From Albifimbria verrucaria (lineage: Eukaryota > Ascomycota > Sordariomycetes > Hypocreales > Stachybotryaceae): a stretch of 64,000 bases of DNA. The stretch's first letter is position 1, and the number at the start of each line of letters is the position of its first letter. The stretch spans positions 5,288,525 to 5,352,524 of the forward strand of contig JAHREC010000011.1 of NCBI GenBank assembly GCA_020081605.1, in the 5' to 3' direction. Position numbers and translations under genes: made by a program. Positions 51,901-62,259 of this stretch are shown here, in pieces. The notes under the pieces were generated by a model, which saw only the letters and a list, made by a program, of their open reading frames with translations, was not told the origin of the DNA and searched no databases.

Positions 51901-52833
51901 CAGAAGTCGTCACAAAGACCAATGGATAGATGGCCTCGCAGCTGCTATGCATTCGAGTGGCGTCGAATGGGTGCCAGGTCGACACCGACAAAGACTCACT
52001 CATCGGCGGATCGTGCGCTTAACGGGTTCGGTTCTTTCGACGGAAGTGCTCACGGCTCGGGCCGGCAGCTCAAAGCGATTAGCACTTGAGGCTGACTTTA
52101 AACACGAAAGTACCTTGCGGAAACGACCAAGGAAACAACGGATCAACTTTCAATGCGATATCCCGTTCCAGGATGTCCCGCCATTGATCCAGGCAGGCTT
52201 TGAGAGGCTACGGAAGCTTTTTGGAAAGAATGATGACGACCATAAAATTCTAGAACATTACCAGCAAGCTTACAATACCCTGCAAGGAATCCTTGGCACC
52301 AAAATGTGCGACCTGATGCTAATGCTGGTCTTAACACTGAGCTCATCTTCGGTCACACCCCAAGTAGCACCTAAAGAACGATGTTTTAGTGGGGCACCAA
52401 AAACCAAACAGAAAGAACAATCGCTGTTGGCAGCGAATATGGTGACGCGGATGCTTTGGTTCCTACAACCGAAAGACTTCCCATGGGGCGCTGAGGATCA
52501 TGGCACGATCCTTCGTATTTCGGAAATGACTAAGAAAATTGGTAAGTCCAGGAATCATAGGACAGTGATGTGATACGACTAACAAAGACACGATGTTACA
52601 GAGCATAAGGGGTCAGTAACCGGGTACTTCGCGAGATTGGGTGGATTCAAGTGGAAAAGCAACGGGACAGCCCGCGGAATAGCGAGTCAAAGCTAGCTCC
52701 TGCTAAAGACTTAGATGCATTGCACAATGAGCTGTCGCGCCTTCTCAAAGACGCCGAATCGTTTATTGCATGTGTGTTCAAGAGCAATGACCAGATATGG
52801 GTAGAGCGGTGTGGATCGATTATCCAGGATTAA
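48959..52833 (+). CDS. Gene B: very large protein of unknown family, frameshifted
   Basis: Not recognised. The ATG at 48959 follows an A/C-rich leader. GT..AG introns 49202-49280 and 52542-52601 join in phase. The N-terminal part is acidic (NPELEDDDHEQSAYPSHDSA). Next come ISFQHWQAPYSVKRGSNISF, YIKSVFTSGELLGEGIEAAW and GIFMDGWASFVEMYAHETFW. An Asp/Glu tract at about 50010-50055 leads into an unbroken frame to 51626, with TSISYAVATNLHC, KPPAFLKNNLLAIIEDNMSF, a Lys/Arg/Ala-rich helix (AAAKVRAKQARLLDRIRGR) and FLPPVFPGVLIAFARTFKLA. The C-terminus has KRPRKQRINFQCDIPFQDVP and SNRVLREIGWIQVEKQRD before TAA at 52831. Corrected length about 1240 residues. Most frame changes are one missing base. It follows gene A by 490 bp in the same direction. 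Confidence 0.55.
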
Positions 52834-53031
52834 TTGCACAATATAATCCAGAGCGTTCTTGGATACATTGCAAAACCCTCCGTTGCTTATTGCACGAGCA
52901 TTGTCGATATCCCTTTAACTGTCATTTCCTCCACCCTCATCTTGGTTTTGCTATTATCCTTGGTGTGTCAAAACCATTATCTTCCTAACAACCAGAGACA
53001 CGGTATGAGAGACGGATTGCTTATTGGTTGA
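52834..53031 (+). other. Hydrophobic open frame after gene B stop
   Basis: In the same frame as the end of gene B and directly after its TAA, 65 codons with one strong membrane segment (VISSTLILVLLLSLVC). Possibly a C-terminal anchor if the TAA is a mutated codon; equally a chance frame in the 3' region. Confidence 0.25.
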
Positions 53032-53054
53032 GTATCCAGAGGTAACTCCCAGCA

Positions 53055-53273
53055 TTACCCTTGTTTGACCTTGTTGCCTGCCACGGCCGTGTGTTTCCCT
53101 CCAGTATCATCTTCACCCTCCACACAATTATCAGTATCGTTATGCTCGTCAAGGACAATGGGGTTATATCTCGTGCTTCCAGGCCTATCCAAGTCATTTG
53201 ATGGCTTGTTTATGGGCAGCCTACTTGGGGGCGGAGGGCCCCTAAAGCGAGGTCTAGACGATCCGTCGCTCAT
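53055..53273 (-). CDS. Small hydrophilic protein, hypothetical
   Basis: ATG-initiated frame of 72 residues, convergent with gene B. Composition is Pro/Arg-rich at the start (RPRFRGPPPPSRLP) and acidic later (DEHNDTDNCVEGEDDTGG), without hydrophobic core; probably disordered if real. No family recognised. Confidence 0.3.
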   Translation of the reverse strand: MSDGSSRPRFRGPPPPSRLPINKPSNDLDRPGSTRYNPIVLDEHNDTDNCVEGEDDTGGKHTAVAGNKVKQG

Positions 53274-53830
53274 ATCCCTTCGAAGGTGGTTTTCAGTACG
53301 AAATCGATAGTAAAAATAACAAGGTTACTTAATAGCATGATTCACCAAGTAAGACAGGACGAGGAACATGTCACCGGATAGTGAGCTAGGAAAGAATTAA
53401 AATTCGGGCGATTTGTCGGTGATGGATAGCCATGATAAAATTGACCAATCAGCATTGGTCATTCTCCGCCGCGATGCTACAGACATCCTTTTCCCCTAAG
53501 TTATATACATAATATTTGTCAGTATACTTCACATCCATCTAAATGTTGGACAGGGGATCTAGCCATTGCATTTCCTTCCCACAGCACCACCACGTGCTGA
53601 GTGGCTCAGGCTGAAGCGAGGATCCACCACCAGCCAGGATATTAAATTGCTTGGCTGTTGGTTCTGCCACAAATTTACATAACCAACAGCCATTAATGCC
53701 TCGGCCTCGCCGTTTCAATTGACACCTTAAGCCCCTTAACCTACTTTGGTAGGCAACTCTATTACTTGTATGCCCTGAATACCGACACCCTTCTTTACCC
53801 AACCGCATTTGCTTACTGTCCTACCTAGCT
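53274..53830. other. Intergenic region
   Basis: No secure gene. A minus-strand frame (53808-53539) with GCWLCKFVAEP and TWWCCGKEM is Cys/Trp-rich but has no family I know. The right part is the upstream region of the glycosyltransferase gene. Confidence 0.3.
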
Positions 53831-55572
53831 ATGGTAGGGTGGATCGGCCGCCTAGAGGCCCCGCATAGTGTGTATTGGTCGGCGAAAGCCACGAGGCCTG
53901 CACCCTAGCGAAGGCATTAATCCAGTCAACCTGGGGCATACGGAGCTCCTTCTCAAGAGCTCTCAAGCTTGTTGTGCTTATTGCCGTTCTTTTGATAGCA
54001 TATTGGAACTTACCATCAACGAGACCGTATACCACAGACTTGCTTCTAAAAACATCTGATTTAAAAGATGTATCCGCTGTCAAGCCGAAACTTTCGGGCG
54101 GTGATCAAGCCAAACCCATCAACACCAGCGCACATGGCGCACGGCCGTCATCGAGCCACGTTATGAATTGCAATGTTGATACGGACAGGCTTCGTGAGAT
54201 AAGTGACAGATACAAGCTGGACGATCAAGTCGAGTATTTGAGACGCTACATCAGCTTCACGCGCAAGCCCATCGAGCGTCAATCTTATACTTCGCTACCG
54301 CAGAACCTCCTGTCATCAGGTAATGACGCCGAAGGCTTCCGGGTGGTGGATCTGCTGAGTGGCCACGACCAGGAAGAGAAATGCAGCGAACCCTTGGAGG
54401 TTTCCGTCCCGGAGTCGCCTTTCCCGGCCGATGCTGATCTCTCCGACTTCATATTCGCCATTTCCACCACATACAAGCGCCTCAGCGACCCTTCGATGAT
54501 CCAAGAGTGGGCCTACTGGCTAACCGACAGCAAAGGCAGGTCTAACGGAGGCAAGCTCCTCCTTCGCCTCCTTGACGTCACGGATGCGGAGCTTACGGAG
54601 GTCGCGCAACGACTTGCCGATGCCGGTATCGATTCCGAAGTGAGCGGGTGGGATAGCCGGATAGAGAAGGAGATGGCTGTCCGGTACCTCAACCTGGTGC
54701 CTATGCTTTACTCCCACAAAGACTCCCCGAACAGGAAGTGGCTGGTCTTGTGCGATGACGACACCTTCTTCACGGCGATGAATGGCCTCGTCGAGCGGTT
54801 CAAGCAGTATGATCATACAAGGCTGTTATATATCGGCACCTTATCCGAGGACGTTACGGCCGTGAAGGTGCACGGCTCCCAAGCTTTTGGAGGCGGTGGA
54901 GTCTTCCTCAGCCGTCCTTTGGCGGGTATCGTTTCCAGTCGCATTGACGCTTGCCGGACGAGGGCCAAGATCAAGCAGTCCAACACCGGCTGGGGTCCTC
55001 AGGGAGACATTCTCCTTCGTAAGTGCATATACGAGAACACCGACATACGTCTCACGCACCTGAAGGACCTCTGGCAGCTCGATCTTGTAGGAGACGCATC
55101 GGGTTTCTACGAAGGCGGATTTAAGCCGTACAGCATTCATCATTTCAAGAGAGGCGACAAGTGGCACTCGGCCAACCCGCTAAATACCACCAAGATATCC
55201 TATACGTGCGGCGAGGACTGCCCGTTTCAGCGCTTCGTTACTGCGGACAACTTCATCATCTCCAACGGTTATAGCATTGCGCACTACCCCGATGGGATCG
55301 ACTTCGACCTGAGTCAGGTGGAGCGTACATTTCGCCCGCTGTTCGAGGAGCATGTGTGGAACTTCGACTACACGTATGGCCCTCAGCGCCCCTCGCTCCT
55401 CAAAACGGGTAAGAAGATTGCTTGGGAGCTTCGTGACTCGCAAGTCATGGAGGACGGGTCCGTGTTACAGGTATATGTTCGAAAGAAGGATGATGAGCGA
55501 TGGATGGTAGAGAAGAAAAGGCCCATGAAGGCACTTGATGGTATTATTGAGCTTGTGTGGGTGCCGAGCTGA
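53831..55572 (+). CDS. Type II membrane glycosyltransferase, GT31/Fringe-like
   Basis: Predicted Golgi enzyme that transfers a sugar from a nucleotide sugar. The long frame has no ATG before its membrane helix; the ATG at 53831 fits if one base is missing in a short run near 53907 (CCC), giving a cytosolic stretch of about 45 residues. The single membrane segment LVVLIAVLLIAYW anchors it. In the lumenal domain, WLVLCDDDTFF holds the metal-binding DDD, followed by YIGTLSED, AFGGGGVFLSRPLAGIV and GWGPQGDILLRKCIY, an arrangement as in Fringe-like GT31 proteins. Late Cys pairs occur in YTCGEDCPFQ. From 53875 to the stop the frame is open for 565 codons without introns, the longest clean gene in the window. 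Acceptor and donor sugars are unknown. Confidence 0.75.
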
Positions 55573-56045
55573 ACGAAAGCTGCTGTTCTTAAAAATTGGG
55601 CTATGGATTTTCAACTTCACAGATTACTGTATTTAGTCACACACTGGAAGGGATATGGGACTTGTAGGGAATGAGGTAGCAGAGTTCTATAATGTTTAAC
55701 TAAGTATGCAAGGCAACCTGTTACCCTCCGCAGTCAAGGTGATCGCAAGAGGAACGTCGGACCAGGCTGGCATATATTCCAAGCGCTCAAGCCACCATAT
55801 CGAACCTTTACTCGATCCTGGATGTGTCGAATTTGGCGGGAACATCGTCGGAGGAACCGTTCGAAGCTGCGATTCGGAGACTGTAGACGAAGAATACGAA
55901 CATTAGCAGGTAGACTCTTTGGAAGCGCGAGGGGTCAAGCGAGGGGTTAAGCGAGGGAGGATGCCATGTTATGACTCGGAGGATGGTAGCGGAAAAGCTG
56001 GTACTAACTACCATGGTCATTAGCAAAAGCACTTATGGTTCAAGC
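55573..56045. other. Intergenic region
   Basis: No gene recognised between the glycosyltransferase and the small secreted protein; the two genes converge here. Confidence 0.4.
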
Positions 56046-56496
56046 CTATGGGACGTAAGAGGCACATACCATTTCATCATAGGAAGATTCAGTCAATTCG
56101 GAAAGATCATATTGAGCCCCGTCTCCAAAGACCAAGAGAGATGGCCTTACGGTCTCAACAACAGCATCGTCCGTGGAGCGCTTAGAGACGAAGCCATAGC
56201 CAGAGCCACCAAAGTCAGAGTTGAACAGGCTAACTGCGGTAGCGCCGTTGCTCTGCTTGACCTCGGCCAGCGAGCCACACTGGGGGCCTCTGTGGCCACG
56301 GCACTGGATGTTCCAGTTCCTGGGGATCTCTCTGAAGTCAAGGCTGTTGAAGGGCTCCCTCCTGCAGCAGTGGAGCAGCAGACGTTGGGGTTTATGTTAC
56401 GGCAAGCAACGTAGTTGCTGCCGCCCCTCCAACCGAGGTAGAGGTCGATTGCGTTGACACTGGCGGCAAGGCCAAGGATAAGGGAAGGAAGAGCAT
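56046..56496 (-). CDS. Small secreted protein, candidate effector (two frame changes)
   Basis: The ATG at 56496 begins MLFLP. One missing base in the following CCC run leads into LILGLAASVNA, a normal signal peptide. The mature part reads IDLYLGWRGGSNYVACRNIN, PNVCCSTAAGG, then after a second missing base in 56352-56354 (CCC on the coding strand) FNSLDFREIPRNWNIQCRGH and QCGSLAEVKQSNGATAV, and ends CASYVP before the TAG at 56046. Corrected length about 150 residues with six cysteines. Small, secreted, Cys-rich and subtelomeric, it fits an effector-type or cell-surface protein; function unknown. No family recognised. Confidence 0.6.
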
Positions 56497-56699
56497 GTTG
56501 GCAAAGGGTGCGGACGATTGGATGATTGGATGGTCGGATGGTCAGGTGAGGGCTAAGGAGATGAGTCGGGCTGGAGATTGGAAGGAGGGAAATCGGCCAC
56601 CTCTTTATAGTTTTACGCGGAACAGTGTACTGTGCCTTTATCCCATTGAACCCCGGCCTGGAAGAGCGGAAAGAGCGGGAGGTGGCTGTCTCGACTAGC

Positions 56700-57419
56700 C
56701 CGAAAGCCCTCGCCTACGATGATCCTATATGCTGTTGGTATCCATATCCAGGAATCCTAACCGAGCCCATGCAAGAGCCGGGAGGTCCTAGGAATATTTG
56801 ACAATTTACTGTTGGGTCGTTATCTCATCGTTTCGTTCTCTTATGCAGTTGGCTCCCCGCTACCCTGTAAATGTGCCTGGGTGAGTACCCGGACGATGCG
56901 GTCGCAACCAATAGGGTGCCCACGGGGTTCCATACCAAGAACGATTGTGTATGCGGTTGGCCCTGCAATAGGACGCCGACATCACACAAAGGTCCGACTG
57001 TGCCAGCTAGAATAAAAGGAACTCACGTAGTGACCCTCGCCAGTCCGAATTCCCGGGTTTGCTTCCCACCAATGCTTTTAAATAAGGTTGGTTCACAGCC
57101 CATAGGCCACCACTCATTGGCTTGGTGGCCACGAACCCTACAAACCCCCACCCTCACGCAGCAGCTTCATTTGTACAACCCGGAATTTAACGAGGCTGTC
57201 TGACGCCTTGGCGAACGATTGGGTTACTGCTTTATGAATGGTCAAACCATACCACGCCGCATATCCCTCCTCCTTTATGCAGCCTCTGGAAAACCAAACG
57301 ATGGGACAAAGGTTAAAGTGGTGTTGAGGTCTAGTCACTGAAGCTCAATATATAAATGCATGGTATAAGCAGCGTTTGAAATTGTGATGTGAAACCCCTT
57401 ACACAGATGGGAAATGCAT
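56700..57419. other. Unassigned region
   Basis: Short overlapping frames on both strands, none recognised. No repeats evident. Confidence 0.3.
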
Positions 57420-57424
57420 CTAGA

Positions 57425-57958
57425 TTGCATAGTCATTGCCGTCGATGGTGTGTGCCGGTACAATGGAACACCAACAGCCAGAATGGCTGCAGGTGTGTTT
57501 GTCGGGAATACTCGAATACAATAAAGCGTCATTATCGAGAGTGTTCGCACGACGAATCAGGTGGCAGAACTTCAGGCTGCCATTATTGCGCTTCAAGTGG
57601 CCCATGCGATATACAAAAAGAACGGTTTGGGGTAAGAGGCTGGATCTAGTAGTGATCAAAGCAGATTCAGCATATGTGGTAGACGGGATCACGGACTGGG
57701 TTCCGAACCGGTGGGTATGAAAAGACGGGGTTTATTGGACAGCAAAGCAGAAAATAGTTCGTAACTCGGACCTTTTCAAGGAATTAGATAAGTGGATTGA
57801 TACGCTTCGTAAAGTCGGTGTGGAGGTTTTGTTTTGGCATGTAGCGCGAGAGCACAATGAGCAAGCAGACGCGTTGACAAATAGCGCGTTAGAAGAGGCA
57901 TCTTAGTTGTCTGCTGCATTGAGGAAGCGTATTCGAAGCTTGCACGACGGTCTGTCGT
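57425..57958 (+). pseudogene. RNase H-like protein relic
   Basis: RNase H domains cut RNA in RNA/DNA hybrids. Readable parts in order: CIVIAVDGVCRYNGTPTARM with the first catalytic Asp, TNQVAELQAAIIALQ with the catalytic Glu, VVIKADSAYVVDGITDW with the second Asp, and FWHVAREHNEQADALTNSAL with the His/Asp end motif. This is the full catalytic set. The gene is broken: a TAA after GNTRIQ, a TGA after NRWV and a TAG after LEEAS, each one C-to-T change from Gln or Arg codons, plus one missing base near 57625. It is not attached to any retrotransposon sequence, and single-domain RNase H genes of this form are common in ascomycetes. It was probably a host gene, now inactive or partly RIP-mutated. 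Confidence 0.65.
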
Positions 57959-58139
57959 AGAGTCTGACTTCAAGGGCACTGTATGTTTGTGGTCCGGTGG
58001 TTTATATATATTCCGGACCGCGATTTCGCATGTCTCATATGCATCGACTTCTTCCTTCTCTCCCTTCTTTTCCTCTCCCTCGAGAAAGTAGCGAACATCA
58101 TCCTCGCCACCAAGAACCGGATAGCGAACCATTACAGCA

Positions 58140-59106
58140 ATGGCGAAGAAGAAGAGGACGGCAGCTCAGAAGGCGGCAGAAGCGGCAAGGACATTCGCAG
58201 AACAGGGAGCAAACATGGAAATCGCATCTAATACGTCCTACGAAGAAACGCACGAGCGAGAAGAGCCCGTTTCGCCTCGCGAGGAGGGGGCTCAGCCTCC
58301 CAAAGGACACGATGAAGGGTCACGGAGCAAGCGACGATAGAACTGCGAACGGCATCGATCAGAACGAAGACCGTATAGCGAGTATGGCTGCGTCGATGGC
58401 ACGGGGTGAAGGTATGGGTCTGTATATGAGAGCTCGTCGTTTGAAGACCTAACCAAAGCCAGTGCCAGTGGGCCATGAAAGAAATTTCCTAGGTCGAGCC
58501 TTCCTACCATTCCGCTTACAGTATGAGTTTTTCGGAACTGTGCGATGTATGATGGAAGAAGCATGCTTTTATACGCCAAAGCAGTGTTGGCAGATACGCT
58601 AAAGGAGCGCGGATGGGATTGCGCAGCGTCGGCTAATCTTGAATCGTGGGCGGTTCTATGGAAAGAGCATCGATACCGTTTCCCCAGATGGATAAGCGAC
58701 GAAGACTTCGAGGATCTAATACAGGCAATGAACACCATACAAAAAAATATCAGCGGAGCGTGAGGAAGTCGACGCGGGTGAAATGAGGCGTCTGTTAAAA
58801 CAGAGCCATCGACTTCTAACCCTACTCGGACAAAATGGTTATGTTCCTTCTCTAGTATCGCTGTATCAAAGTGGGGAACGATGCCTGGTGAGGTTGCATG
58901 ATGAGGTGGAAATTTGCTTCCTGCAGGGACTTGAAGACCTCAAGGGTATCGCAGCGCAGAAGATCAAGTTAGAAAAGGAGGAAGCGGTTATAAAGGCGGA
59001 TATCGAAGAAAGCATTAAAATATCTACGGCAACAGCAGCCCAGGAGTTAGACAAGGCTATACATGGAATCCGTATGGATCGGCTTTACCAGAAAAAAATA
59101 ATATAA
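58140..59106 (+). CDS. Hypothetical helical protein, frameshifted
   Basis: Not recognised. The ATG at 58140 begins MAKKKRTAAQKAAEAARTFA, a basic helix, followed by an acidic region. Frames change near 58325. A GTATGG...TTACAG intron (about 58411-58521) is likely. The next part, MLLYAKAVLADTLKERGWDC and YRFPRWISDEDFEDLIQAMN, continues after the A7 run at 58741-58747 (here one A too many) as REEVDAGEMRRLLKQSHRLL and a Lys/Glu-rich coiled coil (KIKLEKEEAVIKADIEES) to the stop near 59106. Upstream lies a CT-rich leader (58050-58090) typical of fungal promoters. A structural or regulatory role is possible but unsupported. Confidence 0.45.
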
Positions 59107-59357
59107 TAGTACTGTCACCCACTAGATTATATACAGTGGGGCATGGGGCTTAGGTAATCCTGCCGTTTAATTGACAAGAGCTAAGCTCGCTTTTTATTGT
59201 ATTAATGTTAAGTTTCTTCAGCACTTTCCATTCTTGGGAGGTAGCAAACACTTAAGCGGCTGGGGGTTAAGGTTAGGTTGGGTTTATATACTCTAGGGCC
59301 GACTTAATGCTGCTTTCTTTTCACTAAACACAACCAATGTATATCAGGCTATCGTAG

Positions 59358-59837
59358 CTAATAGAAAATGTTGCTTAACAGGGAAATGTCTCCTGCAGCC
59401 GATGCCATCCACATACTCCCCCAATCATGGCACTCCAAGCCACTACCAAGAGGAGTATCTACTAAACGATAAGATATAGCACCTTCCGGTTGCATTTGAT
59501 CGTCGACTGCGATTCTTATGCCACCTGGTAGATGGCCTTTGAGATTGACAATCTTCTCCTTTATGTCTGTATAATAAAGGGATGTGAGTTTGCATTTATG
59601 ATCGAAAAGTGCAAACGTGCGATATTGTGTGAAGGTTGGATATGGTTTCCCCGTTGCCATATAGAGAGTACATTGCCCTTCCTCTGCAAAAGTGCAACGA
59701 GGCCAATTCCAGACTGGGGTGCGCTGGTTAAGATGACCATGGACTTCGCCAGTTTGAGTTATCGGTGTGGCAATAGCGCCTAGGAGACTCAACGGGATAA
59801 AGGCAAGAGAAAGTATATATTTTAAAGATAGATGCAT
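59358..59837 (-). CDS. Small secreted protein, candidate effector
   Basis: An intact frame of 159 residues. The first ATG is 59837 (MHLSLKYILSLAFIPLSLLG), a clear signal peptide with likely cleavage after AIA. The mature protein has four cysteines (PRCTF, GQCTL, HKCKL, LECHDW), enough for two disulfides, and many aromatic residues. No introns. No family recognised. Its size, secretion signal and position about 4 kb from the telomere fit a fast-evolving secreted or effector-type protein. Its frame is complete, unlike those of its neighbours. Confidence 0.7.
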   Translation of the reverse strand: MHLSLKYILSLAFIPLSLLGAIATPITQTGEVHGHLNQRTPVWNWPRCTFAEEGQCTLYMATGKPYPTFTQYRTFALFDHKCKLTSLYYTDIKEKIVNLKGHLPGGIRIAVDDQMQPEGAISYRLVDTPLGSGLECHDWGSMWMASAAGDISLLSNIFY

Positions 59838-60606
59838 GTTTGTGATTTTCAACTATTCACAAGAGATGAATATAGGTAGCCTAAAGAAAAGATTAAGATT
59901 TAAAGTTCATAGAAATATTCAGAATCGTAGAGCTTACATATTTAAATATATATTATAAAGTATGGCTGCTATTTATGAATTCTTAATACTGATGGGAGAA
60001 TTGTTCGTTGGTTAGAAAACACCAGACTGTAAATCGCCGTTTTTGTTCGGTGGCTTGCTGCGCCCTGATTACTACAGGGGTGTTAGAGCGTATCTTGCGC
60101 TGTTTGGAATCCTGTAACATATGCTTACCAACAAACCCACGCTTCTCAGCCTCATGATCCAGACAAGCCCCAGGAATTGGGGGCATGTCGGAGCAATCAT
60201 ATCTCGTACACGGAGCTGCGTATCATAAAACCGATGCTTCTCGCACACGCTGACAGCGGACCTTATTCTAACCGCATATCCCACAAGCTTCTGGATACTA
60301 TTTATATGTTCCAGACCCCATCATCATACGAATCATTCACCGCATGACTTGTATATGGGGGTCTGCGGCCAACTCAAGACGGAGAAGCCACAAGCCACCA
60401 ACAAAGATGCTAAAAAGGGGAAAAGAATAAGCTGATAAGCGTTTGGTTCTGGATGGAGTAAGGTTAGCAATAAACTAACAGATAATTAATAGCTTAAAAG
60501 GGGACTGTATTTCCGCCATTATAATATAATAATATAATATTCGACTCCACGATATAAGAACGCTAGAAATCCTGCAATATTAACCAGCCTTTCTTACTAT
60601 TGCATT

Positions 60607-61834
60607 ATGAGAGTATCGATTATTATCTTATGCTGGGCCCTTGTGCCAGATTATACTCTTGCTTCTATTCTTCAACCCCTGTCTAATGGCACTACATATA
60701 AGTCCATTTCCTCAGAGGAAATGTGGCGAAAATAGGTACGAGTAAGGGTGCAGCTATTGGTATGTCTTGTTAAACTGGCATTCGTGAGGGACCCTGTTAA
60801 TATATAGTAATATAGATATATTGGAGTCAAATACCACTCTCTCCGTTCAGAATCGGCCACGAAGTCGATTCGATTTTGGAATTGCATGGCCAATCAACAT
60901 TGAAGTGGTGGCCGGAACCCCAGGCATGGGCTTTGGACTTTGGGAACTCGTTACATCTTGTCGGGCATACGCTAAGTCCGAAGATGTCGAGCAGAATAGG
61001 TACTCATGCATTAAGGGTGCAGTATTCACGGTTCTGGCAGCTCTAGCCCTAAGAAGGGGTTATGGCGAGATGTCGATCGCCCTTGCCAAAAGCCTTGATA
61101 CAAAAGCTAGGGTAACGGCAGGCGAATTACTTGGCGAGCTCGTGGAGATGCATGATTGGAACCTTGGGCCCAATGTAAGGAACCCCAATGAATTCCCGCG
61201 ATCCGTTAAACTCCATCGTCGAATGGAGGATATTTTAACGCAGCAACTTGGCCATGAAGTTCGGCATATTGGCATGTGGAACGAACCAAAGCTTAACCCA
61301 CTCTCGAAGCGACAAGAGAAGCAACACCCAGTCTTTGCACTTCAACATGGCAGTCAAGACCTCCATATCGCAATCATGGATATCGATCCAATCACTATGG
61401 AAAGACGTGTTAAATTAGGCTACGGCCCTGGACCACGAACAAAACTTAACGAGAGACGCCTTCAGAGCCGTGACGGGGTTGAGAAGATATATAATCAGCA
61501 ATACTTCGACAGTGGCGGCCTGGATGCCAAGGCGATGATGAACAGCGAGATTAACGATCTGCCGGAGTTTAGCTATAAGAACTTAAGGTGGTTGTACGAT
61601 GAAGTAGCTTGTTCTATCGAGATCCCTAGCGAGAACAGCGACTACAAAGGGTTTCAGTGGAATATACTGGATTACTATAATCGTTTAATTATGGCCCAAG
61701 GAGCTATTGCTGCGTTCGGGCCCTCAAAGGAGCAGGAATCAATCATAGGGTGGATTACTTATGGGTTCAACCTGAAATATCACGAGCAATGTATGGTCGG
61801 CGATGAATGGGGGCACCAGGTTCCATCTCGATAA
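60607..61834 (+). CDS. Secreted protein of unknown family (one frame change)
   Basis: Exon 1 starts at 60607 with a signal-peptide-like MRVSIIILCWALVPDYTLAS. As written it ends in TAG at 60733, but one extra A in the AAAA run 60729-60732 would join it in phase through a GTACGA...TATAG intron (60736-60815) to the long exon 2. Exon 2 is open for about 340 codons and reads FDFGIAWPINIEVVAGTPGM, GFGLWELVTSC, CIKGAVFTVLAALALRRGYG, ITMERRVKLGYGPGPRTKLN, and ends WGHQVPSR. Total about 383 residues. No domain is recognised. The moderately hydrophobic KGAVFTVLAALAL may be a buried or membrane helix. Confidence 0.6.
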
Positions 61835-61885
61835 ATATCTTCATAATCAATATAGCATAAGCCGAAGAGAGGATAACTATAGCTA

Positions 61886-62226
61886 TTACCTTTGACATAG
61901 AAATATAATAGGCACAGCGACAAAGATACAAATCCCTAAGGCACCTAATAAAAGACGGCCTGCTTCAAAAGACTCAGGCCGCCCCAGCCCACGACCATAT
62001 AATTTAGGTAGATAGGATAGGCCTTCCAGATATTCATCCCCTGCATGAATATAATTGAGCTCCAGCACCGAATAGCTTGAGCCCGGGTGGGAAGCCCCAA
62101 ACACTCGTCAGATTGAGTTCGAGCGTCAAGGTCTAGGGTACTGATCAGCTACTTCCCAGGCGAATGGGACCAATTAGGGCACTAAGACTCACTTGTCTCT
62201 GTAGAGTGGGCATGTTTTGACGCCAT
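61886..62226 (-). CDS. Small tail-anchored membrane protein (one frame change)
   Basis: The ATG at 62226 begins MASKHAHSTET. A 60-nt GTGAGT...CCCTAG intron (62192-62133) joins NLDARTQSDECLG. One missing base in 62095-62098 (GGGG on the coding strand) then leads into ASHPGSSYSVLELNYIHAGD and a single C-terminal membrane segment LLLGALGICIFVAVPIIFLC before the stop at 61886. About 93 residues. The joint fit of splice phase and homopolymer supports a real gene. Function unknown. Confidence 0.45.
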
Positions 62227-62259
62227 TCTATGAATTGACGATGGATATATAAAAGAATA

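Noticed and set aside
52834..53031. Membrane anchor as certain part of gene B
   Set aside because: It needs read-through of a TAA; kept only as a low-confidence note.
45200..53300. Complete Starship element
   Set aside because: No DUF3435-type tyrosine recombinase and no element boundaries are seen; only the loose likeness of gene A to DUF3723 remains.
54520..55167. Minus-strand frames opposite the glycosyltransferase
   Set aside because: They are shadows of the GC-rich coding strand; no domains.
55971..56414. 147-codon plus-strand frame
   Set aside because: The minus strand reads a signal peptide and Cys-rich protein in the same place; the plus frame lacks natural composition.
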